Below, piece by piece: positions 1 to 6,198 of a stretch of 14,002 bases of DNA. Position numbers and translations under genes: made by a program. The first letter of the stretch is position 1; every line of letters begins with the position of its first letter. The DNA is from an uncultured Chryseolinea sp. (GTDB taxonomy: Bacteria; Bacteroidota; Bacteroidia; Cytophagales; Cyclobacteriaceae), in NCBI GenBank assembly GCA_946478915.1, contig CAMLER010000052.1:1-14002 (forward strand). The letters run 5' to 3'. The notes beneath the pieces are model-generated. The model made no database searches. It was not told the origin of the DNA and was given only the letters and a program-made list of their open reading frames with translations.

Positions 1-511
1 CTCGTCGGACAATATTCTATCTTTTCGCATACGTTATTCCTAGGCGGGACTTTGGTGTAACACCTTGCTACATCATCTACCAATATATCATCCCGGACCG
101 GACTCTCGTCGGACAATATTCTATCTTTTCGCATACGTTACCCCCAGCGGGACTTTGGCGTAACACCTTGCTACACCATTTACCGATATATCATCCCTGA
201 CGGAACTCTCGTCGGACAATATTCTATCTTTTCGCATACGTTATTCCTAGGCGGGACTTTGGCGTAACACCTTGCTACATCATTTACCGATATATCATCC
301 CTGACGGACTCTCGTCGGACAATATTCTATCTTTTCGTATACGTTACCCCTGGCGGACTTTGGTGTAACACCTTGCTACATCATCTACCGATATATCATC
401 CCTGACGGACTCTCGTCGACAATATTCTATCTTTCGCATACGTTACCCCTGGCGGGACTCTGATCTAACACGTTGTAACTTCTTATACCGATAAATCGTC
501 CCTGACGGGAC
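1..511. repeat. Tandem array of five ~103-bp units, truncated by the window's left edge
   Basis: Five head-to-tail units start at 1, 105, 208, 311 and 412, each opening with CTCGTCGGACAATATTCTAT or a close variant (the last has CTCGTCGACAATATTCTAT). Unit lengths are 104, 103, 103, 101 and about 100 bp. Inner units differ by a few substitutions and single-base indels; the last unit (412-511) is the most diverged, as expected at an array edge. Each unit holds GC-rich mini-palindromes: a (G)TCCC-N4-GGGA(C) core near its end (perfect in unit 5, CGTCCC-TGAC-GGGACG at 497-512), a second degraded core around GGCGGGAC, and GGTGT-TA-CACC. There are no sustained reading frames. The first unit begins at base 1, so the array probably continues to the left. 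Function unknown. Confidence 0.93.
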
Positions 512-702
512 GCTGTGTCCAATCATCTTGTCCACATAGCAACCAAATTAAACTTCCGCCTATTGAATGTTTTTCCATCACAGCACTTTAATCCATCAAA
601 CTCCTACCGTGTAGCATTTGGAGTTTTACATTTTCGGATAAACAGTCCCGTTAGGATATTATTTCAAAATTTACATTCAGAATTTTACATTCTGCGGTTA
701 GT

Positions 703-790
703 AGTCCCGGTAGGGACTATATATCGGTAGAAAATGTAACACATGTTACACCAAAGTCCCGCTAGGGACGGCATATCGGTAGAAAAAAAG
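703..790 (-). repeat. Inverted, partial copy of the tandem-array unit with two perfect palindromes
   Basis: The segment opens with AGTCCC-GGTA-GGGACT (703-718), then ATATATCGGTAG (719-730), a 13-nt linker, TGTTACACCAAAGTCCCGC (744-762) leading into a second palindrome GTCCC-GCTA-GGGAC (756-769), then another ATATCGGTAGAAA tail. The same blocks in the same order, with a 14-nt linker, occur on the minus strand of the array units. The 19-nt block at 744-762 is an exact reverse complement of 44-62. It is therefore the same element family lying in the opposite orientation, with its palindromes better preserved than in the array. Confidence 0.88.
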
Positions 791-807
791 ATTTTGGATC
801 CATCCGA

Positions 808-828
808 ATCCCGTCAGGGATGGCATAT
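808..828 (-). repeat. Third related palindromic element (ATCCC-GTCA-GGGAT)
   Basis: ATCCC-GTCA-GGGAT (808-821) is a perfect 5-bp-arm palindrome with a 4-nt centre. It is followed by GGCATAT, as the element at 756-776 is followed by GGCATATCGGTAG. The loop GTCA and the following GAT match the minus-strand sequence of array units 2-4 (GTCAGGGATGATAT). It appears to be a shorter, decayed member of the same family. Confidence 0.7.
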
Positions 829-860
829 AATTTTGTCAATTGAATTCTACCAGGTAATAA

Positions 861-880
861 TTCACGCGTTACACCGTGAA
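861..880 (-). terminator. Inverted repeat downstream of the SRPBCC gene, weak terminator candidate
   Basis: TTCACG-cgttacac-CGTGAA is a perfect 6-bp-arm inverted repeat, 48 bp beyond the stop codon of the minus-strand SRPBCC gene. On the minus strand it is followed only by TTATTACC, so the U tract is poor. It could be a weak transcription end or simply another palindrome in this repeat-rich stretch. Confidence 0.2.
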
Positions 881-928
881 GCCTTGACATAGCTCGTCAA
901 CTTGCCGCGCTATCGTTTAGCTTTAAGC

Positions 929-1381
929 TTATTCATGATAAGCCATTTCCTCCGCGAGGCTCTTCAGTTTCTCAAGAGCCTTCGGCCATGACTTGAGAAA
1001 ATAGTCCTTATACTCCTCCTCGATATCCTGATCGACGGTAAGCTCAGTCTTTCCGTCCACAGATCTGAGCGTATAGTTTTCCATGGCACCATCCCACCCC
1101 TTTGTCTTAGGTAACTCAAAATCTTCTTTGCCATTATTAGAAACACCGATATGCCTAAAAGACATGAATTCATTAGGAACCTTATCGGCTATTTCTGAAA
1201 TCATTCCATCGCCATTACCGTCGAGGAAATGAACCCGGCTGCCCTTTTTCCAGTCGGTTTTTACCTGTGACCCTTCAGCAAATGGTGCCGTCCATTGTGG
1301 ATACGTTTGCTCGCCCCAGAGGATCTCCCAAACCTTTTCCCGCGGAGCATCGATCGTGGTCTTAAACTGTTGTCTTTCCAT
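929..1381 (-). CDS. SRPBCC-fold protein, AHSA1-like (activator of Hsp90 ATPase homologue family)
   Basis: A 150-residue cytosolic protein of the START/Bet v1-like SRPBCC fold; in this family a deep hydrophobic cavity binds small ligands, and members are often of unknown substrate. The N-terminal strand-helix entry with APREKVWEILWGEQTYPQWTAP is typical: the VW..L and Y..W positions are the usual family signature. The C-terminal long helix is DYFLKSWPKALEKLKSLAEE. Length suits a single-domain member. I chose the ATG at 1381 (MERQQFKTTIDAP), where family members usually begin. An in-frame ATG at 1405 would add eight residues (MFHFNYQF) and has an AGAGGA about 11 nt upstream, so it cannot be excluded. 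The gene stands alone, divergent from the permease gene at 1645. The specific ligand cannot be told from sequence. Confidence 0.88.
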   Translation of the reverse strand: MERQQFKTTIDAPREKVWEILWGEQTYPQWTAPFAEGSQVKTDWKKGSRVHFLDGNGDGMISEIADKVPNEFMSFRHIGVSNNGKEDFELPKTKGWDGAMENYTLRSVDGKTELTVDQDIEEEYKDYFLKSWPKALEKLKSLAEEMAYHE

Positions 1382-1644
1382 AAATTGATAATTAAAGTGA
1401 AACATCGGTACTAAATTCCTCTAACGCTTCATTTTGAAGCGATGTTATTGGCCAGCATTGAAAAGAGCAAGAGTCTACAACCGCTATGAAGCTTTCTGCC
1501 TTCTTTACCCAGGACAGTGATAAATCCCCCAAATTGAGGTAGCCAAGTTAGGTCATTATTTTTTGGACTTATTTAGACATTTCTCGTTTATAATATGCAA
1601 CTCCGAAAGAACGCGTAAATTTCTTGGACCCTTAACTTATCATC

Positions 1645-4050
1645 ATGATCCGAAACTACTTCAAAATTGCCCTGCGTAATTTTGTGCAGCAAAAATATTA
1701 TTCGCTGATCAACACGCTTGGCTTAGCCTTAGGAATCGCGGCCTGTATCCTTATCCTACTTTTTGTAAAGGACGAGCTAAGTTACGAGCACGACTACGCA
1801 AACCATCATCAAATCTACCGGCTTGTGGAAGATTTCCCGATGGGCACGCATTTGTCTCAATCGGCTACGGTTCCTTTCCCCACGAAGAAAACATTGATGA
1901 CAGACTTTCCCGAAGTGACCAACGCAACATTGATTTTCAGGCCTTCGAGTTGGGGGCAGTCGGCTGTGCTTAAACTTGATGATGAGGAATATTTCGAAGA
2001 TAATTTCATTTTTGCCGAGCATGAGTTCCTGGAAATTTATCAATTCAGATTCACAAAAGGAGATTCAGCTAAGGCGCTGGCCGGACCCAACGAACTATTA
2101 CTCACAGAAAGTGCTGCAAAGAAATATTTTGGTGACGAGGATCCCATAGGAAAGCGTCTTAATCTTAACAGCTTTGTCGACCTCGAAGTAATCGGTGTCA
2201 TAGAAGATCTCCCTCTCAATACACATCTTCAGTTCGACATGATCGGATCGTTCGAAACTTTCAAATCTTTTTTTGCAAACAATCCTACATTTTTTGATAC
2301 ACAGTGGACATGGGTTGCTGCCTGGATGTACTTCACGGTAGAAAATGAACGCGATGCAGAGAAAGTAAGACAAGGGCTTTCCAATTTTGTTAAAGCTCAC
2401 TTTCCTCAAAATCTCAGTGACGCTGGTGTCAAACTCCGGATGCAAAAAGTAGATGACGTTCACTTGACCTCTAATCTTGAATTAGAGTTTGAACAAAACG
2501 GAAATATTCAGCATGTATATCTATTCTCGTTTATTGCCTTCCTGATTTTGCTGATAGCGATTATCAACTTTATGAACCTCAGTACAGCACGCGCAGCAAA
2601 ACGTGGAAAAGAAGTTGGGTTAAGAAAGGTGCTGGGAGCACACAAGCGAATGTTGGTGTCGCAGTTCATGGGCGAAGCAATCATGACCAGCACACTGGCT
2701 CTCGCTATCGCCGTTGTGCTTATTTTGCTGGCAAGACCCTCGTTCAACGAACTTACAGGGAAGCAAATTGAAATTAATTTAATCGATAACTTCCCGCTCG
2801 TTGCTATCCTTTTGGGAGTCGCTATAACGGTTGGGCTGCTAGCCGGAAGTTATCCGGCGTTGGTCTTGTCCTCCTTTCGTCCCACTGAAGTACTGAAAGG
2901 AAAAGCAGCGGTTGGTGGAAATAAGAATTTTCTGCGAAAGGCCCTTGTTGTCAGTCAGTTCGTGATTTCCATTTCATTGATCATTTGTATTGGCATTGTT
3001 TATCAGCAGCTTCATTATATCCATAACAAGGATATGGGATTCAACAAAGAACAGATATTAATGATTGACTTTGGTTTTAACCAGGCAAATCAATATGGTG
3101 CATTCAAATCCGAGCTCAGCAACGTTGCGGGTATCGAAGCCGTCTCCCAACTTGGCGGAAGTATTCCAGGCCAAGAGGAAGTAATTGAAAACGCGTTCGT
3201 CGAGACCGGAAGGCCGGCGGAACAACAACAATGGTTTAGCCTGATGTTCACAGGACACGATTTTGAAAAAGTTCTCAACATTGAATTCATAGAAGGTCAT
3301 CCGTTTAAGGTAGGAAATTCCACAGACTCCACCGGATTTGTTCTTAACGAGTCTGCGGCAAAGGCACTCGGTTGGGGAACCGATGTTGTGGGAAGAAGGC
3401 TGACGCAAATCACCGGTCCAAACCAGGTTGAAGGAACAGTAATTGGCCTGGTTAAAGATTTTCACTACCAACCTTTATACGTTCCTATCAAGCCATTGGT
3501 AATGCAGTTGGGTGGTAATGTCTTAAGTGTTAAGGTTAAATCGAACGATCTTCAACAAACAGTAAAATTGATTGAACATGAATGGGGGAAACAGTTTGAA
3601 GCCACCCCTTTCCGATATTCCTTCATGGACCAAAATTTCGACAAGCTGTATTCGAAAGAGGATAAATTCGGACAGACTATTCAGTATTTTTCATTGATGG
3701 CAGTTTTCATTGCCTGCCTTGGATTGCTTGGCTTATCTTCATACGCCACCGAAAGTCGGAAGAAGGAAATCGGCGTTCGCAAGGTGAATGGCGCAACCAC
3801 TTTTGAATTGGTTACCTTGCTGATCAAGGATTTCTCGTCGCTTGTTCTTATTGCATTTGTAATATCAGTTCCTTTGGCTTACTATTTTGGTAGTCAGTGG
3901 CTCGACAACTTCGCGTATCGGACTGATATCGGAATATTTGTTTTTATTGTATCCGGCGTAGTTGCTTTATTGCTGGCCGTGATAACGGTAAGTTATCATA
4001 CATTTAAGGCTGCCAGGGCAAATCCAGTTCAGTCTCTGCGGTATGAATAG
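1645..4050 (+). CDS. FtsX/MacB-type ABC transporter permease, 801 residues
   Basis: Integral inner-membrane permease of the type-VII (MacB/FtsX/LolCE-like) ABC family. It has two tandem halves: TM1 about residues 20-41 followed by a MacB periplasmic-core region (about 45-285); a first FtsX block with TMs near 293-315, 345-366 and 382-408; TM5 near 431-455 followed by a second periplasmic core; and a second FtsX block with TMs near 683-703, 728-750 and 763-785. Eight TMs in a 4+4 plan and ~800 residues match the common Bacteroidota class. The cytoplasmic coupling motifs are visible in both halves: GKEVGLRKVLGA and RKKEIGVRKVNGA. The opening MIRNYFKIALRNF is also typical. Such proteins are often annotated as antimicrobial peptide or macrolide exporters, but the substrate is unknown. 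No ATP-binding subunit is encoded in this window, so the ATPase must be supplied from elsewhere. Confidence 0.95.
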   Translation: MIRNYFKIALRNFVQQKYYSLINTLGLALGIAACILILLFVKDELSYEHDYANHHQIYRLVEDFPMGTHLSQSATVPFPTKKTLMTDFPEVTNATLIFRPSSWGQSAVLKLDDEEYFEDNFIFAEHEFLEIYQFRFTKGDSAKALAGPNELLLTESAAKKYFGDEDPIGKRLNLNSFVDLEVIGVIEDLPLNTHLQFDMIGSFETFKSFFANNPTFFDTQWTWVAAWMYFTVENERDAEKVRQGLSNFVKAHFPQNLSDAGVKLRMQKVDDVHLTSNLELEFEQNGNIQHVYLFSFIAFLILLIAIINFMNLSTARAAKRGKEVGLRKVLGAHKRMLVSQFMGEAIMTSTLALAIAVVLILLARPSFNELTGKQIEINLIDNFPLVAILLGVAITVGLLAGSYPALVLSSFRPTEVLKGKAAVGGNKNFLRKALVVSQFVISISLIICIGIVYQQLHYIHNKDMGFNKEQILMIDFGFNQANQYGAFKSELSNVAGIEAVSQLGGSIPGQEEVIENAFVETGRPAEQQQWFSLMFTGHDFEKVLNIEFIEGHPFKVGNSTDSTGFVLNESAAKALGWGTDVVGRRLTQITGPNQVEGTVIGLVKDFHYQPLYVPIKPLVMQLGGNVLSVKVKSNDLQQTVKLIEHEWGKQFEATPFRYSFMDQNFDKLYSKEDKFGQTIQYFSLMAVFIACLGLLGLSSYATESRKKEIGVRKVNGATTFELVTLLIKDFSSLVLIAFVISVPLAYYFGSQWLDNFAYRTDIGIFVFIVSGVVALLLAVITVSYHTFKAARANPVQSLRYE

Positions 4051-4090
4051 ATTTTTGCAACGCGAGGGCTAAGTAATCGTATAGTTTTCC

Positions 4091-4546
4091 ATGATTGAAC
4101 TAATTGATTACACAGACGAGTTTGCCGCCGATTTTAAAAGTATAAACCTGGAGTGGCTGGATAAATATCATCTTACAGAAGAGCCTGACCTCCGAATTTT
4201 GAATGATCCAAGGGGCACGATTCTCGAAACTGGTGGCGTTATTTATCTAGCCCGCGAGAAAGGAAATATCATTGGAAGCGCGGCCTTGATAAAGGAACAT
4301 GACCAGGTCTATGAACTGGCAAAAATGACTGTAATTCCCGAATGGCGAGGTAATGGCGTGAGCAAGTTATTGATGGATAAATGTCTGGAGAAAGCGCGCG
4401 AGTTAAAGGCGAAGAAGGTGATCTTGTTTTCTAACTCCCAATTAACTTCTGCATTGAACTTATACAGGAAATATGGATTTAAACATACAGCGCTAACTAA
4501 TAACCATTTGCAAACAGCAGATGTGAAGATGGAACTGATTCTGTGA
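4091..4546 (+). CDS. GNAT-family N-acetyltransferase
   Basis: A 151-residue single-domain protein of the GNAT fold, expected to transfer an acetyl group from acetyl-CoA to an amine. Motif A is clear: strand LAKMTVIPEW, then the pyrophosphate-binding loop R86-G-N-G-V-S91 and helix KLLMDKCLEKARE. The last loop position is Ser rather than the usual Gly or Ala. Motif B is LYRKYGFK near residues 124-131. The N-terminal half (EFAADFKSINLEWLDKY, DPRGTILETGG, IYLAREKGNIIG) resembles small stand-alone acetyltransferases of unknown substrate. It starts 40 bp after the permease stop on the same strand, so co-transcription is possible, though no functional link is evident. It is convergent with the methyltransferase gene. 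Confidence 0.9.
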   Translation: MIELIDYTDEFAADFKSINLEWLDKYHLTEEPDLRILNDPRGTILETGGVIYLAREKGNIIGSAALIKEHDQVYELAKMTVIPEWRGNGVSKLLMDKCLEKARELKAKKVILFSNSQLTSALNLYRKYGFKHTALTNNHLQTADVKMELIL

Positions 4547-4589
4547 GACTAATTTGGAGCTGTGTGTTGGAAAGGGGTGTTAGAGAGCG

Positions 4590-4635
4590 GTAAGTAGTAA
4601 ATAGTAAGTAGTAAGTAGTAAGTGGTAAGTAGTAG
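4590..4635. repeat. Heptanucleotide tandem repeat (GTAAGTA)n
   Basis: Six full 7-bp units and a partial seventh run from 4590: GTAAGTA, GTAAATA, GTAAGTA, GTAAGTA, GTAAGTG, GTAAGTA, GTAG. It lies in the 134-bp gap between two convergent genes and touches neither reading frame. This is a microsatellite-like tract that could vary in copy number by slippage; no regulatory role is apparent in a convergent position. Confidence 0.92.
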
Positions 4636-4680
4636 CCACTTGACAAAGCGAGCTTGTAATCAGCGGTTGCAGTGTTACGT

Positions 4681-5268
4681 CTAGTCTACACGCTTCACTG
4701 CGACCACTACGCCGGACGCCCAGCTTTGTTTTGTCACAAGGAAATCATTTCTACTGTCTAAATACTTAATCAAGTTTAAGGCCTTCACAGCATGGCCATC
4801 CGGCCAGTTGGGTTGTTCAATCATATCATCGACGATGTAAAATCCTCCGGGCCTCACCATCTCGAGCACTTCTTCCAGTAATAAATATTTGCCATGCCAT
4901 GTATCGGCAAAAATGTAATCAAACTGCGCGTCTTTGTTGCTCATCACCCACTCCTCCCCATCCGAAAGGGTCAATTGAAGTCGCTTATCCTCGCCCAAAT
5001 ATGTCCTGGCGATGCTTAACAGTTTTTCGTCATGATCAATTGAAGTTAACACGGACGATGAATCCATTCCATCCAATATCCATGACGTTGCAAGACCCGA
5101 TCCTGTTCCCAATTCCAGAAATCTGCCCCCGGGCTTGCTCGAGGCAAGTGTCCGCAACAGCGTGCAGGTTAAAATGTCTGAGGGCATAGTAAAGCCGGAA
5201 GAAACTGTAGCGCGCTCAATGTCACGATACATGGTTGGTATTGATTGATTAATGTCGTGTAACATCAT
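4681..5268 (-). CDS. Class I SAM-dependent methyltransferase (O-methyltransferase-like)
   Basis: A 195-residue Rossmann-fold methyltransferase. The SAM-binding motif I is FLELGTGSGLAT (residues 50-61), followed by an acidic loop at the end of strand 2 (SIDHDEKLL), motif IV-like FDYIFADTWHGKY and post-motif VRPGGFYIVDDM. The layout, with an N-terminal helix region carrying MPSDILTCTLLRTLA before motif I, resembles class I O-methyltransferases and Methyltransferase_24-type proteins. The TWHGKY stretch replaces the usual D-x-x-K of catechol-type enzymes, so the acceptor is uncertain. Two consecutive ATG codons lie at the start (5268 and 5265) and neither has a Shine-Dalgarno, so the exact first residue is open. 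It is a monocistronic gene, convergent with the GNAT at 4091 and divergent from the GNAT at 5552. Confidence 0.87.
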   Translation of the reverse strand: MMLHDINQSIPTMYRDIERATVSSGFTMPSDILTCTLLRTLASSKPGGRFLELGTGSGLATSWILDGMDSSSVLTSIDHDEKLLSIARTYLGEDKRLQLTLSDGEEWVMSNKDAQFDYIFADTWHGKYLLLEEVLEMVRPGGFYIVDDMIEQPNWPDGHAVKALNLIKYLDSRNDFLVTKQSWASGVVVAVKRVD

Positions 5269-5551
5269 TGTTGTTCATAGATCAAAACATTTCAATTAAC
5301 GCAATTCAACAATAACATTTCAACGCGGATTAAATTGAATTTTCGACAGAAATTAGTAGTAGGTTATACCAGGCTTTCACCCTTTAATATTTTTTAATTC
5401 TTTATTGTCACAAAATTAAAATGATACCAGCTAACGTTAGGTCTGGGAAGGCGTCGTGAACAATCACCATCGAGGTGCCATGCCACAATTCTCCATAACC
5501 TACCTTTACACTGGTGTTTGACTAGATATATTATTTTGCTTTATTAATAGT

Positions 5552-6058
5552 ATGAAAAGGGAGTTAAGGTTATCAGACATCAACATACGCACAGAACTGC
5601 GTCCTGGAGATATTGGATATGTAACATATCTTCATGGCATTCTTTACAGTCGTGAGTACGGTTTTGGAATTTCATTCGAATCGTACGTTGCATCCGGATT
5701 GCATGATTTTTACCAGCAGTATGATCCTGCGAAAGACTGTGTCTGGGTTTGCGAGCATGATGAAAAAATGGTGGGCTTTCTACTTTTAATGCACCGGCCT
5801 GGAAATGCTGCGCAGCTGCGTTATTTTATTCTCCATCCAGAATACAGAGGAATCGGATTAGGTAGAAAACTGATGAATCTGTTTATGGATTACTTTCACG
5901 AAAAAGGATACCGTAGCGCGTTCTTGTGGACAACCAGTGGCTTACCTGCTGCTGCACATCTTTACAAAAGTAGAGGGTTTATTCTGACGGAGGAGTTGGA
6001 CTCTACGGCGTTTGGAAAATTGCTGAAGGAGCAGCGGTATGAGTTGGTTCTTTCTTAG
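5552..6058 (+). CDS. GNAT-family N-acetyltransferase, related to the GNAT half of MarR-GNAT fusions
   Basis: A 168-residue acetyltransferase. Motif A is FILHPEYRGIGLGRKLM, with the acetyl-CoA loop R99-G-I-G-L-G104; motif B is HLYKSRGF near 136-143. The N-terminus (RTELRPGDIGYVTYLHGILYSREYGF) and the end (FGKLLKEQRYELVL) closely follow the C-terminal acetyltransferase domain of proteins that carry a MarR-type winged helix in front. Here no winged helix is encoded: the first ATG at 5552 is preceded by an AT-rich leader, and the 283-bp gap upstream shows no in-frame remnant that I could recognise. It is thus a stand-alone version, substrate unknown. It is divergent from the methyltransferase gene and convergent with the sulfatase operon. 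Confidence 0.9.
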   Translation: MKRELRLSDINIRTELRPGDIGYVTYLHGILYSREYGFGISFESYVASGLHDFYQQYDPAKDCVWVCEHDEKMVGFLLLMHRPGNAAQLRYFILHPEYRGIGLGRKLMNLFMDYFHEKGYRSAFLWTTSGLPAAAHLYKSRGFILTEELDSTAFGKLLKEQRYELVLS

Positions 6059-6072
6059 AGGCATCTATGCCT
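6059..6072 (+). terminator. Short hairpin abutting the GNAT stop codon
   Basis: AGGCAT-CT-ATGCCT starts on the base right after the TAG stop (6056-6058). It can form a 5-bp stem with a four-base loop and is followed by TGTTCCTTACTG, only moderately T-rich. A position immediately behind the stop fits a weak intrinsic terminator, but the stem is short and the U tract poor. Confidence 0.3.
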
Positions 6073-6103
6073 TGTTCCTTACTGTCCCTCTTTTCTAGAG
6101 ATG

Positions 6104-6197
6104 TTTTTCACCGCCGAGTCACAGAGTGCACAGTTTAGACAGCGCATTTCAAAATACCTCTGTGGAAACCTATGAATTCCTTGACTCTGTGATGAAA
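6104..6197. repeat. CACAGAG-type inverted repeat between convergent genes
   Basis: CACAGAGT (6120-6127) is matched by ACTCTGTG (6184-6191), with outer TTTCA (6106-6110) matched by TGAAA (6193-6197). An additional CTCTGTG lies between them (6158-6164). The repeat falls within the gap between the convergent GNAT and sulfatase genes. The wording TTTTCACCGC..GAGTCACAGAG resembles short intergenic CACAGAG repeats scattered through many bacterial genomes. It could fold as a long imperfect hairpin acting at the end of transcripts from both sides, but this is inference. Confidence 0.6.
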
Positions 6198-6198
6198 C

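Larger units (their letters stand above)
512..928. other. Intergenic DNA with dispersed palindromic elements, no gene seen
   Basis: Between the tandem array and the first gene there is no convincing coding sequence; the only open stretch (515-730, GTG start) has no recognisable protein features and overlaps the repeats. The region contains a degraded core AGTCCC-GTTA-GGAT (644-657), two copies of TTTACATTC (670-678 and 684-692), the elements described at 703-790 and 808-828, and short inverted repeats at 861-880 and 882-898. Confidence 0.6.

Noticed and set aside
1..511. CRISPR array
   Set aside because: The whole ~103-bp unit repeats without unique spacers of uniform length, and there are no cas genes in the window.
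515..730. Small gene with GTG start (71 residues)
   Set aside because: It lies inside repeat DNA, includes a palindromic element, has no recognisable motifs and has no Shine-Dalgarno.
927..943. Inverted repeat GCTTAT-tcatg-ATAAGC over the SRPBCC stop codon as terminator
   Set aside because: It overlaps coding sequence and is AT-rich, with no T-run on the minus strand after it.
1563..1594. Promoter TTGGAC...TATAAT before the permease gene
   Set aside because: The spacing is 20 bp, too long for a standard sigma-70 pair, and Bacteroidota promoters follow a different consensus; not supported enough to list.
1777..3471. Several open frames antisense to the permease gene
   Set aside because: They show no protein-like composition or motifs, and the sense frame is a full, well-conserved permease.
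5505..5532. Promoter TTTACA-16-TATATT before the second GNAT gene
   Set aside because: The match is to the enterobacterial pattern only; the Bacteroidota TTTG/TAnnTTTG pair has wrong spacing here.
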